A DNA stretch of 54,581 bases. Origin: Pseudomonas sp. PA27(2017). GTDB lineage: Bacteria > Pseudomonadota > Gammaproteobacteria > Pseudomonadales > Pseudomonadaceae. Below, piece by piece: positions 7,555-15,129 of this stretch. Under the pieces are notes generated by a model. It did not search any database. It had not been told where the DNA came from and saw only the letters and a program-made list of their open reading frames with translations. The stretch lies in the NCBI RefSeq assembly GCF_001945445.1, contig NZ_MSXW01000054.1, positions 599-55,179 of the forward strand. The letters are read 5' to 3'. Both the position numbers and the translations under genes were made by a program. How positions within the stretch are numbered: position 1 is the stretch's first letter; every line of letters starts with the position of its first letter.

Positions 7555-8745
7555 TCAGCCCTGCTTCGCCGGCGTGGCGTTGGTGCTCTGCGGGCCGTTG
7601 TCGTGGATGATGCGCTCGATCAGCACGTCGGCCTGGCCCAGCGGGGCGTCGTACACCGCAGTGCTGAAGCGCGCCTCCTTGGGCATTTGGTTGGTCAGTT
7701 GGGCGCCGCTCTGGTCATGCAGGTCGACGGTGACCGTGGTGGACAGGCCGATGCGCAGCGGGTGCTTGTCCAGCGCCTCGTCGTCCAGGCGGATGCGCAC
7801 CGGCAGGCGCTGCACGATCTTGATCCAGTTGCCGCTGGCGTTCTGCGCCGGCAGCAGCGAGAAGGCGCTGCCGGTGCCGACGCCGAGGCTTTCCACGTGG
7901 CCCTGGTAGGTCACGTCGTCGCCGTACAGGTCGGCCTCGACGGTCACCGGCTGGCCGATGCGCATCTCGCGCAGCTGGGTTTCCTTGAAGTTGGCGTCGA
8001 TCCACACCTCGTGCAGCGGCACTACGGCCATCAGTGCGGTGCCGGGTTGGATACGGCTGCCGACCTGCACCGAGCGGCGCGCCACGTAGCCGCTGACCGG
8101 TGCCACCAAGGTGCTGCGGGCGTTGTTGAGGAAGGCCTGGCGCAGTTGCGCGGCGGCGCTCTTCACGTCCGGATGAGAGGCGATCACGGTGTCGTCGACC
8201 AGTGCCTGGTTGGTGTCGAGTTGCTGCTGGGCCGAGGTCAGGGCGCTCTGTGCGCTGTTCAGGGTGTCCTGGGCGTGGGCCAGCTCTTCACGGGAGATCG
8301 CACCCTTGCTCGCCAGGGTCACGCGGCGCTGGTAGTCGGCCTTGGCACGCTGCACGTCGATCTTGCGCGAGGCCACCTGGGCCTTGTAACTGTCGACGTT
8401 GCTGTACAAACCGCGCACCTGGCGCACAGTGCGCGCCAGGTTGGCCTCCGCGCTCTGCTGGGCCACTTCGGTATCGGCGGGGTCGAGCCAGACCAAGGGC
8501 TGGCCGGCCTCGACATAGTCGCCGTCGTCCACGGCGATGCGCGTGACGGTGCCGGTGATCTGCGGGGTGATTTGCACCAGGTTGCCGCCTACGTAGGCGT
8601 CGTCGGTCTCTTCGTAAAAGCGCCCGTAGAGTTCGTGGTAGGCGAAGATGGCCGCGCTGCACAGCACGACGATGACCGCGAGGCCTATCAGCAGGCGTTT
8701 GCGCTTGGGGTTGGCGGCGGCAGGAGTGGCTTGAGAGTCGGTCAT
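7555..8745 (-). CDS. EmrA-type membrane fusion protein (HlyD family)
   Basis: Periplasmic adaptor, 396 residues. Basic residues precede one N-terminal membrane anchor (about residues 18-36). Then come ETDDAYVGGNLVQITPQITG (biotinyl-lipoyl half), a long alpha-helical hairpin (about 100-190), and the second lipoyl half with the beta-barrel (VAPVSGYVARRSVQVGSRIQ). This is the EmrA order. It links the EmrB-like transporter to the outer-membrane channel encoded 9 bp upstream. Tight spacing on both sides (9 bp and 1 bp) shows one operon. Confidence 0.93.
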   Translation of the reverse strand: MTDSQATPAAANPKRKRLLIGLAVIVVLCSAAIFAYHELYGRFYEETDDAYVGGNLVQITPQITGTVTRIAVDDGDYVEAGQPLVWLDPADTEVAQQSAEANLARTVRQVRGLYSNVDSYKAQVASRKIDVQRAKADYQRRVTLASKGAISREELAHAQDTLNSAQSALTSAQQQLDTNQALVDDTVIASHPDVKSAAAQLRQAFLNNARSTLVAPVSGYVARRSVQVGSRIQPGTALMAVVPLHEVWIDANFKETQLREMRIGQPVTVEADLYGDDVTYQGHVESLGVGTGSAFSLLPAQNASGNWIKIVQRLPVRIRLDDEALDKHPLRIGLSTTVTVDLHDQSGAQLTNQMPKEARFSTAVYDAPLGQADVLIERIIHDNGPQSTNATPAKQG

Positions 8746-8754
8746 GACAAGTAC

Positions 8755-10203
8755 TCAGCGTGCGGAAGTGGATGACGGAGCGGCGGTTTCGAAGCCACCA
8801 CCGAGGGCCTGCATCAGCAGCACCGAGGCGTCGATACGCTCGGCACGCAGATTGGCCAGTTGCCGTTCGCTCTGCAGCAGTTGCTGCTCGACGCTCAGCG
8901 CATCGAGGTAATTGCCGATGCCATCGGCGTAGCGCTGCATGGCGATGTCGTAGGAACTGCGGGCGATATCGCGGGCCCGCTGCTGCTGCTCGATCTGCTG
9001 CTCCAGGGAGCGGATGCGGCTGATGCCGTCGCCGATATCGCCCAGGGCGCCGACAAGGGTCTGGTTGTACTGGGCCACGGCTACGTCGTAGTCGGCGTTG
9101 CGCCCGGCCAAGGCAGCGCGGCGCGCACCACCGTCGAAGATCGGCAGGCTCAGCGCCGGGCCGACGCTGAAGAAGCGGCTGGCGCCACCGAACACCGCAT
9201 CACCAAGCAGCGACTTGCTGCCCGCCGCCACGCTCAGGTTGAGGTTGGGGTAGAAATCGGCCTTGCTGGCGTCGATGTCGCGGGTGGCGGCTTCGACGCG
9301 CCAGCGCGCAGCGACCAGATCCGGGCGACGGCCGAGCAGCTCGGCGGGCACGTTGGCCGGCAGGCTCACTGCCGCCGGAGCGATCAGTTGAGGGCGTGGC
9401 AGCGTGGCGCCGCGATCCGGACCCTGGCCGAGCATCACCGCCAGGCGAATGCGTGCGCTGTCGACCGCCTGGGTCGCAGCGGTCAGGCTGGCTTCGGCGG
9501 CGGCCTCCAGGCTTTGCGTCTGCTGCAATTGGTATTCGCTGTCGAGGCCGGCATCGACCCGGCTGCGGGCCAGGTCGAGCATGTCGCGACTGCGCTTGAG
9601 GTCCTGCTCGGCGAGGCCCTGGGTGGCGTAGGCCAGGCCGAGATCGTTATAGGCGCGGGTCACCTCGGCGGCCAGGGTCAGGCGGGCACCCTGGCGATCC
9701 ACCTCGCTGGCGCGGGCACGGCCCATGGCCGCTTCCCAGGCAGCACGATCACCGCCCCACAGGTCGAAGTGGTAGCCGCCCTCCAGCGACAGGTCGCGCA
9801 GGGTGCTGTAGCGCCTGCCCTGCCCGCTGGGGTCGTCGACCCGTGCCAGGCGTGAGCGGGTCACGCCGGCGTTGGCATCCAGGGTCGGCTGGCGCTGCGC
9901 ATCGGCGGCCAACACCGCGGCGTTGGCCTGGCGGGCGCGGGCATCGGCGACCTGCAGATCGGGGTTGCTGCGCAGGGCTTCAGCGATCAGCGCATCGAGC
10001 TGCGGATCGCCCAGGCGGTTCCACCAGTCGCTCGCCGGCCAGGCAGCCGGCGACAGGTTGCCGGTGAAGGTCTGCCCTTGCAGGCTGGCGGCGTCGAGGG
10101 TGTGGCCCTCAGTGTGCAGGCCGTCTTGCGAGGCACAGGCCGCCAGCAACAGGGCGCTGAAAATCAGGGACAGGGAAGTACGCAACGGCATGGTGTTCAT
10201 CAT
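8755..10203 (-). CDS. RND/MFS-type outer membrane efflux lipoprotein (NodT family)
   Basis: TolC-like outer membrane channel, 482 residues. A lipoprotein signal peptide ends in the lipobox LLAAC, with the acylated Cys at residue 23. Two repeated helical-hairpin halves follow; PAELLGRRPDLVAARWRVEA is a signature of the NodT/OprM group, and the helices near the C-terminus are rich in Gln (LEQQIEQQQRARDIARSSYD). The start overlaps the marR stop as ATGATGA, so either of two adjacent ATGs (10203 or 10200) could be used. The second has better spacing from AGGAG. It is the first structural gene after the regulator and completes a tripartite exporter. Confidence 0.92.
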   Translation of the reverse strand: MMNTMPLRTSLSLIFSALLLAACASQDGLHTEGHTLDAASLQGQTFTGNLSPAAWPASDWWNRLGDPQLDALIAEALRSNPDLQVADARARQANAAVLAADAQRQPTLDANAGVTRSRLARVDDPSGQGRRYSTLRDLSLEGGYHFDLWGGDRAAWEAAMGRARASEVDRQGARLTLAAEVTRAYNDLGLAYATQGLAEQDLKRSRDMLDLARSRVDAGLDSEYQLQQTQSLEAAAEASLTAATQAVDSARIRLAVMLGQGPDRGATLPRPQLIAPAAVSLPANVPAELLGRRPDLVAARWRVEAATRDIDASKADFYPNLNLSVAAGSKSLLGDAVFGGASRFFSVGPALSLPIFDGGARRAALAGRNADYDVAVAQYNQTLVGALGDIGDGISRIRSLEQQIEQQQRARDIARSSYDIAMQRYADGIGNYLDALSVEQQLLQSERQLANLRAERIDASVLLMQALGGGFETAAPSSTSAR

Positions 10204-10667
10204 TCTCCTGGCAGCTGCGGCAAGGCGTCGGCGGCCATCAGCATCTTCTTCATCAGGCGTTGTAGTTCGTCGAGCTCGGCGCGGGTCAGGCAGCCGGTCA
10301 GCTCGTTGGTGGCGTCGGCGGCGATCTGCGGCACCCGCACGCCCAGAGCAATGCCGGCTTCGGTAAGGGTGAGGCGCACCTGGCGGCGATCCTCGACGCT
10401 GCGCTCACGGGTCAGCAGGCCCTTCTGCTCCAGGCGGTCGAGCATGCGGGTCATCGCCCCACTGTCGAGGCTGAGCAGGCGCACCAGGTCGGCCGGTGTA
10501 CTCGCGCGGCTCTGGCTGATCAGCAGCACCACCTTGAACTGCGCGGCCGTCACGTCGTGGTCCACCAGGTGGCGCTCCAGCAAGCGGTCCTTGAGCTGAT
10601 TGGTCAGCGCGATCAGGTGGCCGGGTGAGTGCTGCAGCGAAAAACGTTCGCGGTCGAAATGCGGCAT
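10200..10667 (-). CDS. MarR-family repressor of the efflux operon
   Basis: MarR/EmrR-type winged-helix regulator, 155 residues. The DNA-binding domain is about residues 45-110, with helix-turn-helix TPADLVRLLSLDSGAMTRML and wing RERSVEDRRQVRLTLTE, the family's DxR motif. It is the first gene of the exporter operon and overlaps the outer-membrane gene by 4 bp. Two identical CTGCCCAGGCAG palindromes directly upstream of its start are likely its own binding sites. In this family phenolics, uncouplers or salicylate-like ligands usually release the repressor; the actual ligand is unknown. Confidence 0.92.
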   Translation of the reverse strand: MPHFDRERFSLQHSPGHLIALTNQLKDRLLERHLVDHDVTAAQFKVVLLISQSRASTPADLVRLLSLDSGAMTRMLDRLEQKGLLTRERSVEDRRQVRLTLTEAGIALGVRVPQIAADATNELTGCLTRAELDELQRLMKKMLMAADALPQLPGE

Positions 10668-10677
10668 GAGGAATTAC

Positions 10678-10719
10678 CTGCCCAGGCAGTGAATGCCCTG
10701 CAGATTACTGCCCAGGCAG
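10678..10719. promoter_or_regulatory. Twin MarR operators
   Basis: CTGCCCAGGCAG occurs at 10678-10689 and again at 10708-10719. The copies are identical and 30 bp apart start to start, about three helical turns, so on the same DNA face. Each is a palindrome with CTGCC/GGCAG arms. They begin 11 bp upstream of the marR start codon, so binding would block initiation and the ribosome site region. Confidence 0.6.
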
Positions 10720-10734
10720 CGATCAACCCAATTA

Positions 10735-10770
10735 CATTTCGTAATACTTGTTATCAATTTCAGAAATACT
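10735..10770 (-). promoter_or_regulatory. AT-rich promoter region of the efflux operon
   Basis: On the minus strand TTGATA is followed 15-16 bp later by TGTAAT/GTAATT in an otherwise GC-rich setting, just upstream of the twin MarR palindromes. The exact -35/-10 assignment is uncertain. The rest of the 301-bp gap (10668-10968) holds the palindromic repeat listed next. Confidence 0.35.
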
Positions 10771-10859
10771 TTGAAATATTCAGAGGTTCTGAAAGGACTG
10801 GCTAGAGCTGGCTGGGTTCAGGGGATTTAATCGGTGAGGTTGTTGGGCGCTAGATCGCT

Positions 10860-10927
10860 CCCGGGTTTCGCGGGCTCAACCCAGACTACGTCCATGTAGC
10901 CCGGCGTCGAGCGAAGCAACGCCCGGG
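10860..10927. repeat. Palindromic repeat with GTAGCCCGG arm
   Basis: CCCGGGTTTCGCGGGCTCAA is followed by GACTACG. The mirrored half is GTAGCCCGGCGTCGAGCGAA ending in CCCGGG at 10927. It has the same family ends and GTCGAGCGAAGC core as the element at 28441-28548. It sits between the nitroreductase stop and the marR promoter. Confidence 0.55.
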
Positions 10928-10968
10928 ACAGCGGCGCTTTGATCAAGCGATGGCGCAGCCGCCCCCAC

Positions 10969-11637
10969 TCACTCCACGAAAGTGCAGAACGCTTCCAGGG
11001 GAAAGCGTTCGCTGATCAGTTGATTGACCGGCGCCTCGGGGTCGGCATAGCCCACGGCGATGGCGCAGTGCAGCATGTGCTCGGCCGGGATCTGTAGAAA
11101 CGCCTCGACGCTCTGGTGATAGCGTGTCCAGCAGGCTTGCGGGCAGCTGTCCAGGCCGTGCTCCTTGAGCAGCAGCATCAGGCTCTGCTGGTACATGCCC
11201 AGATCGGCCCACTGCCCCGGTCCCATGCAACGGTCCACGGAAAAGAACAACGCACAGGGCGCCTCGAAGAAGCGGAAGTTGCGGGCGAACCAGGCCAGGC
11301 GCGCGGGTTTGTCGTCGCGGCCGATGCCCAGCAGCGCATACATCTGCTCGCCCACCTCGAAGCGCGAGGTGCGGTAAGGCTCCTGCAAGGGCTGCGGATA
11401 CACCGCGTAGTCCGCCGGATCGGGCTCTGGGTCATTCGCCAATCGCTGAGCGATATGCTCGACGAAACGCGCCAGCGCATCGCCTTGCAGCACATGGATA
11501 CGCCAAGGCTGCAGGTTGCCGCTGGAAGGCGCTCGCGCAGCCTGTTCCAGCAGCTCGCACAGCAAAGCCGGCGGCACCGGCCGGTCGAGAAAGGCGCGCA
11601 CGCTGCGACGCTCACGCAAAGCCTGGCTGACCTTCAT
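10969..11637 (-). CDS. Nitroreductase-family flavoprotein
   Basis: FMN-dependent NAD(P)H nitroreductase fold, 222 residues. The N-terminal RRSVRAFLDRPVP and the segment APSSGNLQPWRIHVL are the classic FMN-contact motifs of the family. FFSVDRCMGPGQWADLGMYQ and GLDSCPQACW lie in the central part. Natural substrates may be quinones, enones or nitro compounds. The ATG at 11637 (MKVSQALRERRS) has a good GGAGAG ribosome site; a longer frame would run through the upstream terminator and is rejected. It lies downstream of dctP2 but is separated from it by a strong terminator, so it is probably transcribed independently. Confidence 0.9.
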   Translation of the reverse strand: MKVSQALRERRSVRAFLDRPVPPALLCELLEQAARAPSSGNLQPWRIHVLQGDALARFVEHIAQRLANDPEPDPADYAVYPQPLQEPYRTSRFEVGEQMYALLGIGRDDKPARLAWFARNFRFFEAPCALFFSVDRCMGPGQWADLGMYQQSLMLLLKEHGLDSCPQACWTRYHQSVEAFLQIPAEHMLHCAIAVGYADPEAPVNQLISERFPLEAFCTFVE

Positions 11638-11673
11638 CCGCTCTCCTCGCTTGTGGTTAACGTCGCCATCAAA

Positions 11674-11707
11674 ACAAAGGCCGCCTCCCGAGGGAAGCGG
11701 CCTTTGT
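11674..11707 (-). terminator. Rho-independent terminator after dctP2
   Basis: ACAAAGGCCGCCTCCC (11674-11689) pairs with GGGAAGCGGCCTTTGT (11692-11707), and the minus-strand transcript continues TTTGTTTTG. The single arm mismatch becomes a G-U pair in the minus-strand RNA, which fits termination of dctP2 transcription. Confidence 0.85.
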
Positions 11708-11728
11708 TGTGCGCGATTCAACTAGTGA

Positions 11729-12730
11729 TCACTGCGCCTGATTGGACGCCTCGGCCGCCTTGATCAGGTCGGCGCCGATCTCGCCCTCGAACTTCTTCCA
11801 GACCGGGCGCATGGCTTCGCGCCACTTCTCGCGCTCCGCAGGGGTCAGCTCGATGATCTCGCTGGTGCCGGCCTTGACGATGGCCGCGCGGGCTTCCTTG
11901 TTCAGATCATCGGCCTGACGGTTCACCTCGGCGGTAACCTCGACCATGATCTTGTCCAGCTCGCTGCGCACGTCTTCCGGCAGGCCATTCCAGAACTTGG
12001 TGTTGGTGATCACCATGTAATCGATCAGGCCGTGGTTGGATTCGGTGAAGAACGGCTGCACCTCATGGACCTTCTGGCTGAAGTAGTTCGACCAGGTATT
12101 CTCGGTACCGTTGACCACACCGGTCTGCAGGCCCTGATAGACCTCGGCGAAGCTCATCTTGCGCGGCGCGGCGCGCAGCACCTTGAACTGCTCGTCGAGC
12201 ACCGCCGAGGCCTGCACCCGGAACTTCAGGCCGCGGGCATCCTTGGGCTCGTGCATCGCCTTGTTCGAGGAAAGCTGCTTGAGGCCATTGTGCCAGTAGG
12301 CCAGGCCGGTGATGCCCTTGCCTTCCATGCTGGTCAGCAGCGCCTTGCCCTGCTCACTGGCCTGGAAGCGGTCGACCGCCTCCATGTTGTCGAACAGGAA
12401 CGGCAGGTCATAGATCTGGATCGGCTTGGCGTAATGCTCGAACTTGGCCAACGATGGCGCCAGTAACTGCACGTCACCGAGCAGCAGCGCCTCCATCTCC
12501 TTGCCATCGCCGAACAGCGAGGAGTTCGGGTAGACCTCGACCTTGACGCGTCCCGGCAAGCGCTCTTCGGCCAGCTTCTTGAACATCAGCGCGCCCTGCC
12601 CCTTGGGCGTGTGTTCGGCGACCACGTGGGCGAACTTGATGCTGATCGGTGCTTGCGCAGCGGCGTGCAGCCCACCGACAACGGACAGCGAAACGGCGCA
12701 GACCAGCGCCTTGAGAGAAAGCTTGAGCAT
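11729..12730 (-). CDS. Orphan TRAP substrate-binding protein DctP (copy 2)
   Basis: Periplasmic TRAP binding protein, 333 residues, with a signal peptide at about 1-25 (ending AAAQA). The body keeps IKFAHVVAEHTPKGQG, PNSSLFGDGKEMEALLLGDV, GLKFRVQ with the ligand-binding arginine, FAEVYQGLQTGVVNGTENTWSN and KFWNGLPEDVR. It is a close paralogue of dctP1 at 1275-2279. It corresponds in position to PA0884 next to the itaconate genes, but no dctQ or dctM follows: a terminator and a nitroreductase come next. It may use the dctQM at 1-995 or another permease. A LysR-like palindrome lies 103 bp upstream of its start. Confidence 0.9.
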   Translation of the reverse strand: MLKLSLKALVCAVSLSVVGGLHAAAQAPISIKFAHVVAEHTPKGQGALMFKKLAEERLPGRVKVEVYPNSSLFGDGKEMEALLLGDVQLLAPSLAKFEHYAKPIQIYDLPFLFDNMEAVDRFQASEQGKALLTSMEGKGITGLAYWHNGLKQLSSNKAMHEPKDARGLKFRVQASAVLDEQFKVLRAAPRKMSFAEVYQGLQTGVVNGTENTWSNYFSQKVHEVQPFFTESNHGLIDYMVITNTKFWNGLPEDVRSELDKIMVEVTAEVNRQADDLNKEARAAIVKAGTSEIIELTPAEREKWREAMRPVWKKFEGEIGADLIKAAEASNQAQ

Positions 12731-12830
12731 GGGTATACCTCATTTTGTTTTTGTAAGTAGGTAGTGAACGAGCCTGTTGCCTGTTTACAACGCGCCGCGG
12801 TCGGCGCGGAATTCGTGATTGTGCAAAGCC

Positions 12831-12851
12831 GCGTTCGGCAGTGCCGAACGC
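12831..12851. promoter_or_regulatory. Candidate LysR operator upstream of dctP2
   Basis: GCGTTCGGCA and TGCCGAACGC form a perfect 10-bp palindrome around one base. The core TTCGGCAGTGCCGAA (12834-12848) has T-N11-A geometry and matches the palindrome upstream of the hydratase gene (18639-18653) at 12 of 15 positions. It lies in the gap between the lyase stop and dctP2, so the second regulator may also control the binding protein. No U-run follows it, which argues against a terminator. Confidence 0.6.
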
Positions 12852-12862
12852 CGCCCGCGGGA

Positions 12863-13687
12863 TCAACCCGCGCCGCCGGCCCGCGCGACGATGCGCCGGG
12901 CGCGCCCGACCACTGGCGCGTCGACCATCTGACCGTCGACCACGAACACCCCGTCGCCACCCTCTCCGGCCTGCAGCACCCGGCGCGCCCAATCCAGCTC
13001 TTCGGCCGAGGGCGCCAGGGCCTGATGCACCACTGCGACCTGGCTGGGGTGGATGCACAGCAGGCCGCCGAAGCCCATGTCGCGGGCGTCCCGGCTGGCG
13101 CGGTCAAGGCCGGCCTGATCCTGAATCGCCGGAAACACGCTATCGAGCGGCGCCGCCAGATTGGCCAGGCGGCTGTGCAACAAGATCGCGTAGCGGGCCT
13201 GGTCGAGCAGGCGCTCGGCCGCCGCCGTGCCGCTGTTCAGGCCGAGATCCAGGCCCAGATCCAGGCCGCCGAAGGACAAGCGTTCGACGCCCGATGCCGC
13301 GGCGATGGCCGGTAATTCGTGCAGGCCGCGCGCGCTTTCGATGATCGGCCAGACCGGCTTGCCGACCGCGGCGACGCGCGCCACTTGCGCGGCACTTTCC
13401 ACCTTGGGCAGCAACACGCCGATCACCCCGCCATGGCGCTGGCACAGTGCGATGTCGGCGGCATGCCCTGCGTGTTCGGGTGAGTTGATACGCACCAGCA
13501 GGCGCGCTTCCGGGTTGCCCGCCAGAAAGCGCCCGAGGTTGTCCCGCGCTTCGACCTTGAGGCTTTCCTGTACTGCATCTTCGAGGTCGACGATGACCAC
13601 GTCGGCGCTGCTGGCCAGAGCCTTGGGGATGCGCTCGGGTCGTGAGGCAGGAACGAACAGCGCGGTACGAATGATTTGTGTGGTCAT
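12863..13687 (-). CDS. ccl: CitE-like citramalyl-CoA lyase (HpcH/HpaI family)
   Basis: HpcH/HpaI aldolase family, CitE-like, 274 residues. In the itaconate pathway it splits (S)-citramalyl-CoA into acetyl-CoA and pyruvate. Visible motifs are RTALFVPASRPERIPKAL, VDLEDAV, LVRIN with the carboxylate-binding arginine, PIIESARGL with a metal-binding glutamate, and GGLDLGLDLG with the metal-binding aspartate. CIHPSQ near the C-terminus is also typical. The ATG at 13687 begins MTTQIIRTALFV; the longer frame lacks family similarity. Order and orientation after the CoA-transferase match P. aeruginosa PA0883. A 225-bp gap holding a palindromic repeat separates it from the upstream CoA-transferase. Confidence 0.87.
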   Translation of the reverse strand: MTTQIIRTALFVPASRPERIPKALASSADVVIVDLEDAVQESLKVEARDNLGRFLAGNPEARLLVRINSPEHAGHAADIALCQRHGGVIGVLLPKVESAAQVARVAAVGKPVWPIIESARGLHELPAIAAASGVERLSFGGLDLGLDLGLNSGTAAAERLLDQARYAILLHSRLANLAAPLDSVFPAIQDQAGLDRASRDARDMGFGGLLCIHPSQVAVVHQALAPSAEELDWARRVLQAGEGGDGVFVVDGQMVDAPVVGRARRIVARAGGAG

Positions 13688-13775
13688 GGAAGCGGACCCC
13701 TGACGTGAATGTGAATGAACATAGGGCAATGCTGGGCGATAGCGGCGGTTGTAAGGTAGAAGCGGACGCTCCCTG

Positions 13776-13881
13776 CGTAGGGTGGACAACGCTCTTTTTG
13801 TCCACCATTACGAGCGCAGAGCGGTGGACGGGTCGGGCCGCGTAGGTGAAGCGTCGGCTACGCGCCCCGGTCCACCCTACG
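13776..13881. repeat. Large inverted repeat inside the itaconate operon
   Basis: CGTAGGGTGGAC at 13776-13787 is a perfect complement of GTCCACCCTACG at 13870-13881. Inside, GTCCACC (13800-13806) and GGTGGAC (13823-13829) form a second inverted pair. It resembles a non-autonomous palindromic element and sits between ict and ccl. It shares its end sequence with 4685-4731. Confidence 0.65.
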
Positions 13882-13912
13882 AAAGGCCGCCTTCTCTAGA
13901 TACCGACCAACG

Positions 13913-15115
13913 TCAAACCGCCCCGCTCACCTTCAATCCTGCTATCTGCGCCTCGCCATAACCCAGCTCGGCGAGCAAGGCGTCGGTGTGCTCGCCGAGC
14001 GCGGGCACGGGGTCCATGCGTGGGGCGAAGGCGCTGTTGCTGCCCGGCGGCAGCAGCGCGGGCAAGCTGCCGGCAGGGCTGTCGACCTGGCGCCAGCGGT
14101 CGCGGGCCTTCAACTGCGGATGGGCCCAGACGCCGGCCATGTCATTGACGTGGGCATTGGCGATCTGCGCCTGTTCCAGCCGCTCGATGACTTGCTCGGC
14201 ACTCAGCCCCGCGAAGGTCTCGACGATGATGCCGCGCAGCACCTCGCGGTTGGCCGAGCGTTTGAAATTGGCTGAAAAACGCTCGTCGCCTGCCAGCTCG
14301 GGCTGCAACAGCACCCGCTCGCAGAACGCCTGCCATTCGCGCTCGTTCTGCAGGCCAAGCATCACCGTGCCGCCATCACCGGCGGGAAACGGGCCGTAGG
14401 GATAGATGGTCGAGTGGGCGGCCCCGGCACGCGGCGGCGGCGTGGCACCGTCGTACGCGTAGTACAGGGGATAACCCATCCACTCGACCAGGCTCTCGAG
14501 CATGCTCACGTCGATGCGGCTGCCCAACCCGGTCTTGCCGCGCAGCAGCAGGGCCGAAAGGATATTGCTATAGGCATACATACCGGCGGCGATATCGGCG
14601 ATGGAGCAACCGGCCTTGGCCAGTTGGTCGTCACCCGCGCCGCCAGTCACCGACAGGAAACCGCCCTCGCTCTGGATCAGCAGGTCATAGGCCTTCTTCT
14701 TCTCGTAGCTGCCGCCCTCACCGTAGCCGGAGATGTCACAGACGATCAGCTTCGGAAACCGCGCGTGCAGCTTGTCGAACGACAGCCCCATGCGTGCCGC
14801 CGCACCCGGCGCAAGGTTCTGCACCAGTACATCGGCCTTGGCCAGCAGGCTGTCGAGCACATCGCCGGCGTCGTCCTGCTTGAGGTCCAGGGTCAGGCTT
14901 TCCTTGGAGCGGTTGGTCCATACGAAGTGGGAGGCCAGGCCGTTGACGCGCTCGTCGTAGCCGCGAGCGAAGTCGCCGCTGCCCGGCCGCTCGACCTTGA
15001 TCACCCGAGCGCCCATGTCGGCGAGCTGGCGGGTGCAGAACGGCGCGGCAATGGCATGTTCCAGGCTGACCACGGTGATGCCGTCCAGTGGCCGGGGTTG
15101 TTGTGCGTTGTTCAT
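13913..15115 (-). CDS. ict: Itaconate CoA-transferase (CaiB/BaiF class III)
   Basis: Class III CoA-transferase, 400 residues. In the Pseudomonas itaconate pathway Ict forms itaconyl-CoA using succinyl-CoA. Family landmarks are LDGITVVSLEHAIAAPF, GARVIKVE, TNRSKESLTLDL, ISGYGEGGSYEKKKAYD and LLGLQN-like MLGLQNEREWQ. The canonical catalytic aspartate is present as Asp144 in AYDLLIQSEGG, in contrast to the other CoA-transferase in this window. It starts 14 bp after the MmgE/PrpD gene and precedes the lyase, the same order as PA0881-PA0883. The function is assigned by cluster context and family, so close relatives acting on mesaconate or citramalate cannot be excluded. Confidence 0.85.
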   Translation of the reverse strand: MNNAQQPRPLDGITVVSLEHAIAAPFCTRQLADMGARVIKVERPGSGDFARGYDERVNGLASHFVWTNRSKESLTLDLKQDDAGDVLDSLLAKADVLVQNLAPGAAARMGLSFDKLHARFPKLIVCDISGYGEGGSYEKKKAYDLLIQSEGGFLSVTGGAGDDQLAKAGCSIADIAAGMYAYSNILSALLLRGKTGLGSRIDVSMLESLVEWMGYPLYYAYDGATPPPRAGAAHSTIYPYGPFPAGDGGTVMLGLQNEREWQAFCERVLLQPELAGDERFSANFKRSANREVLRGIIVETFAGLSAEQVIERLEQAQIANAHVNDMAGVWAHPQLKARDRWRQVDSPAGSLPALLPPGSNSAFAPRMDPVPALGEHTDALLAELGYGEAQIAGLKVSGAV

Positions 15116-15129
15116 ATGCGCGTCCTCGG

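Noticed and set aside
12831..12851. The palindrome read as a terminator of the lyase gene
   Set aside because: No U-run on either strand, and its core matches the LysR-type site at 18639-18653.
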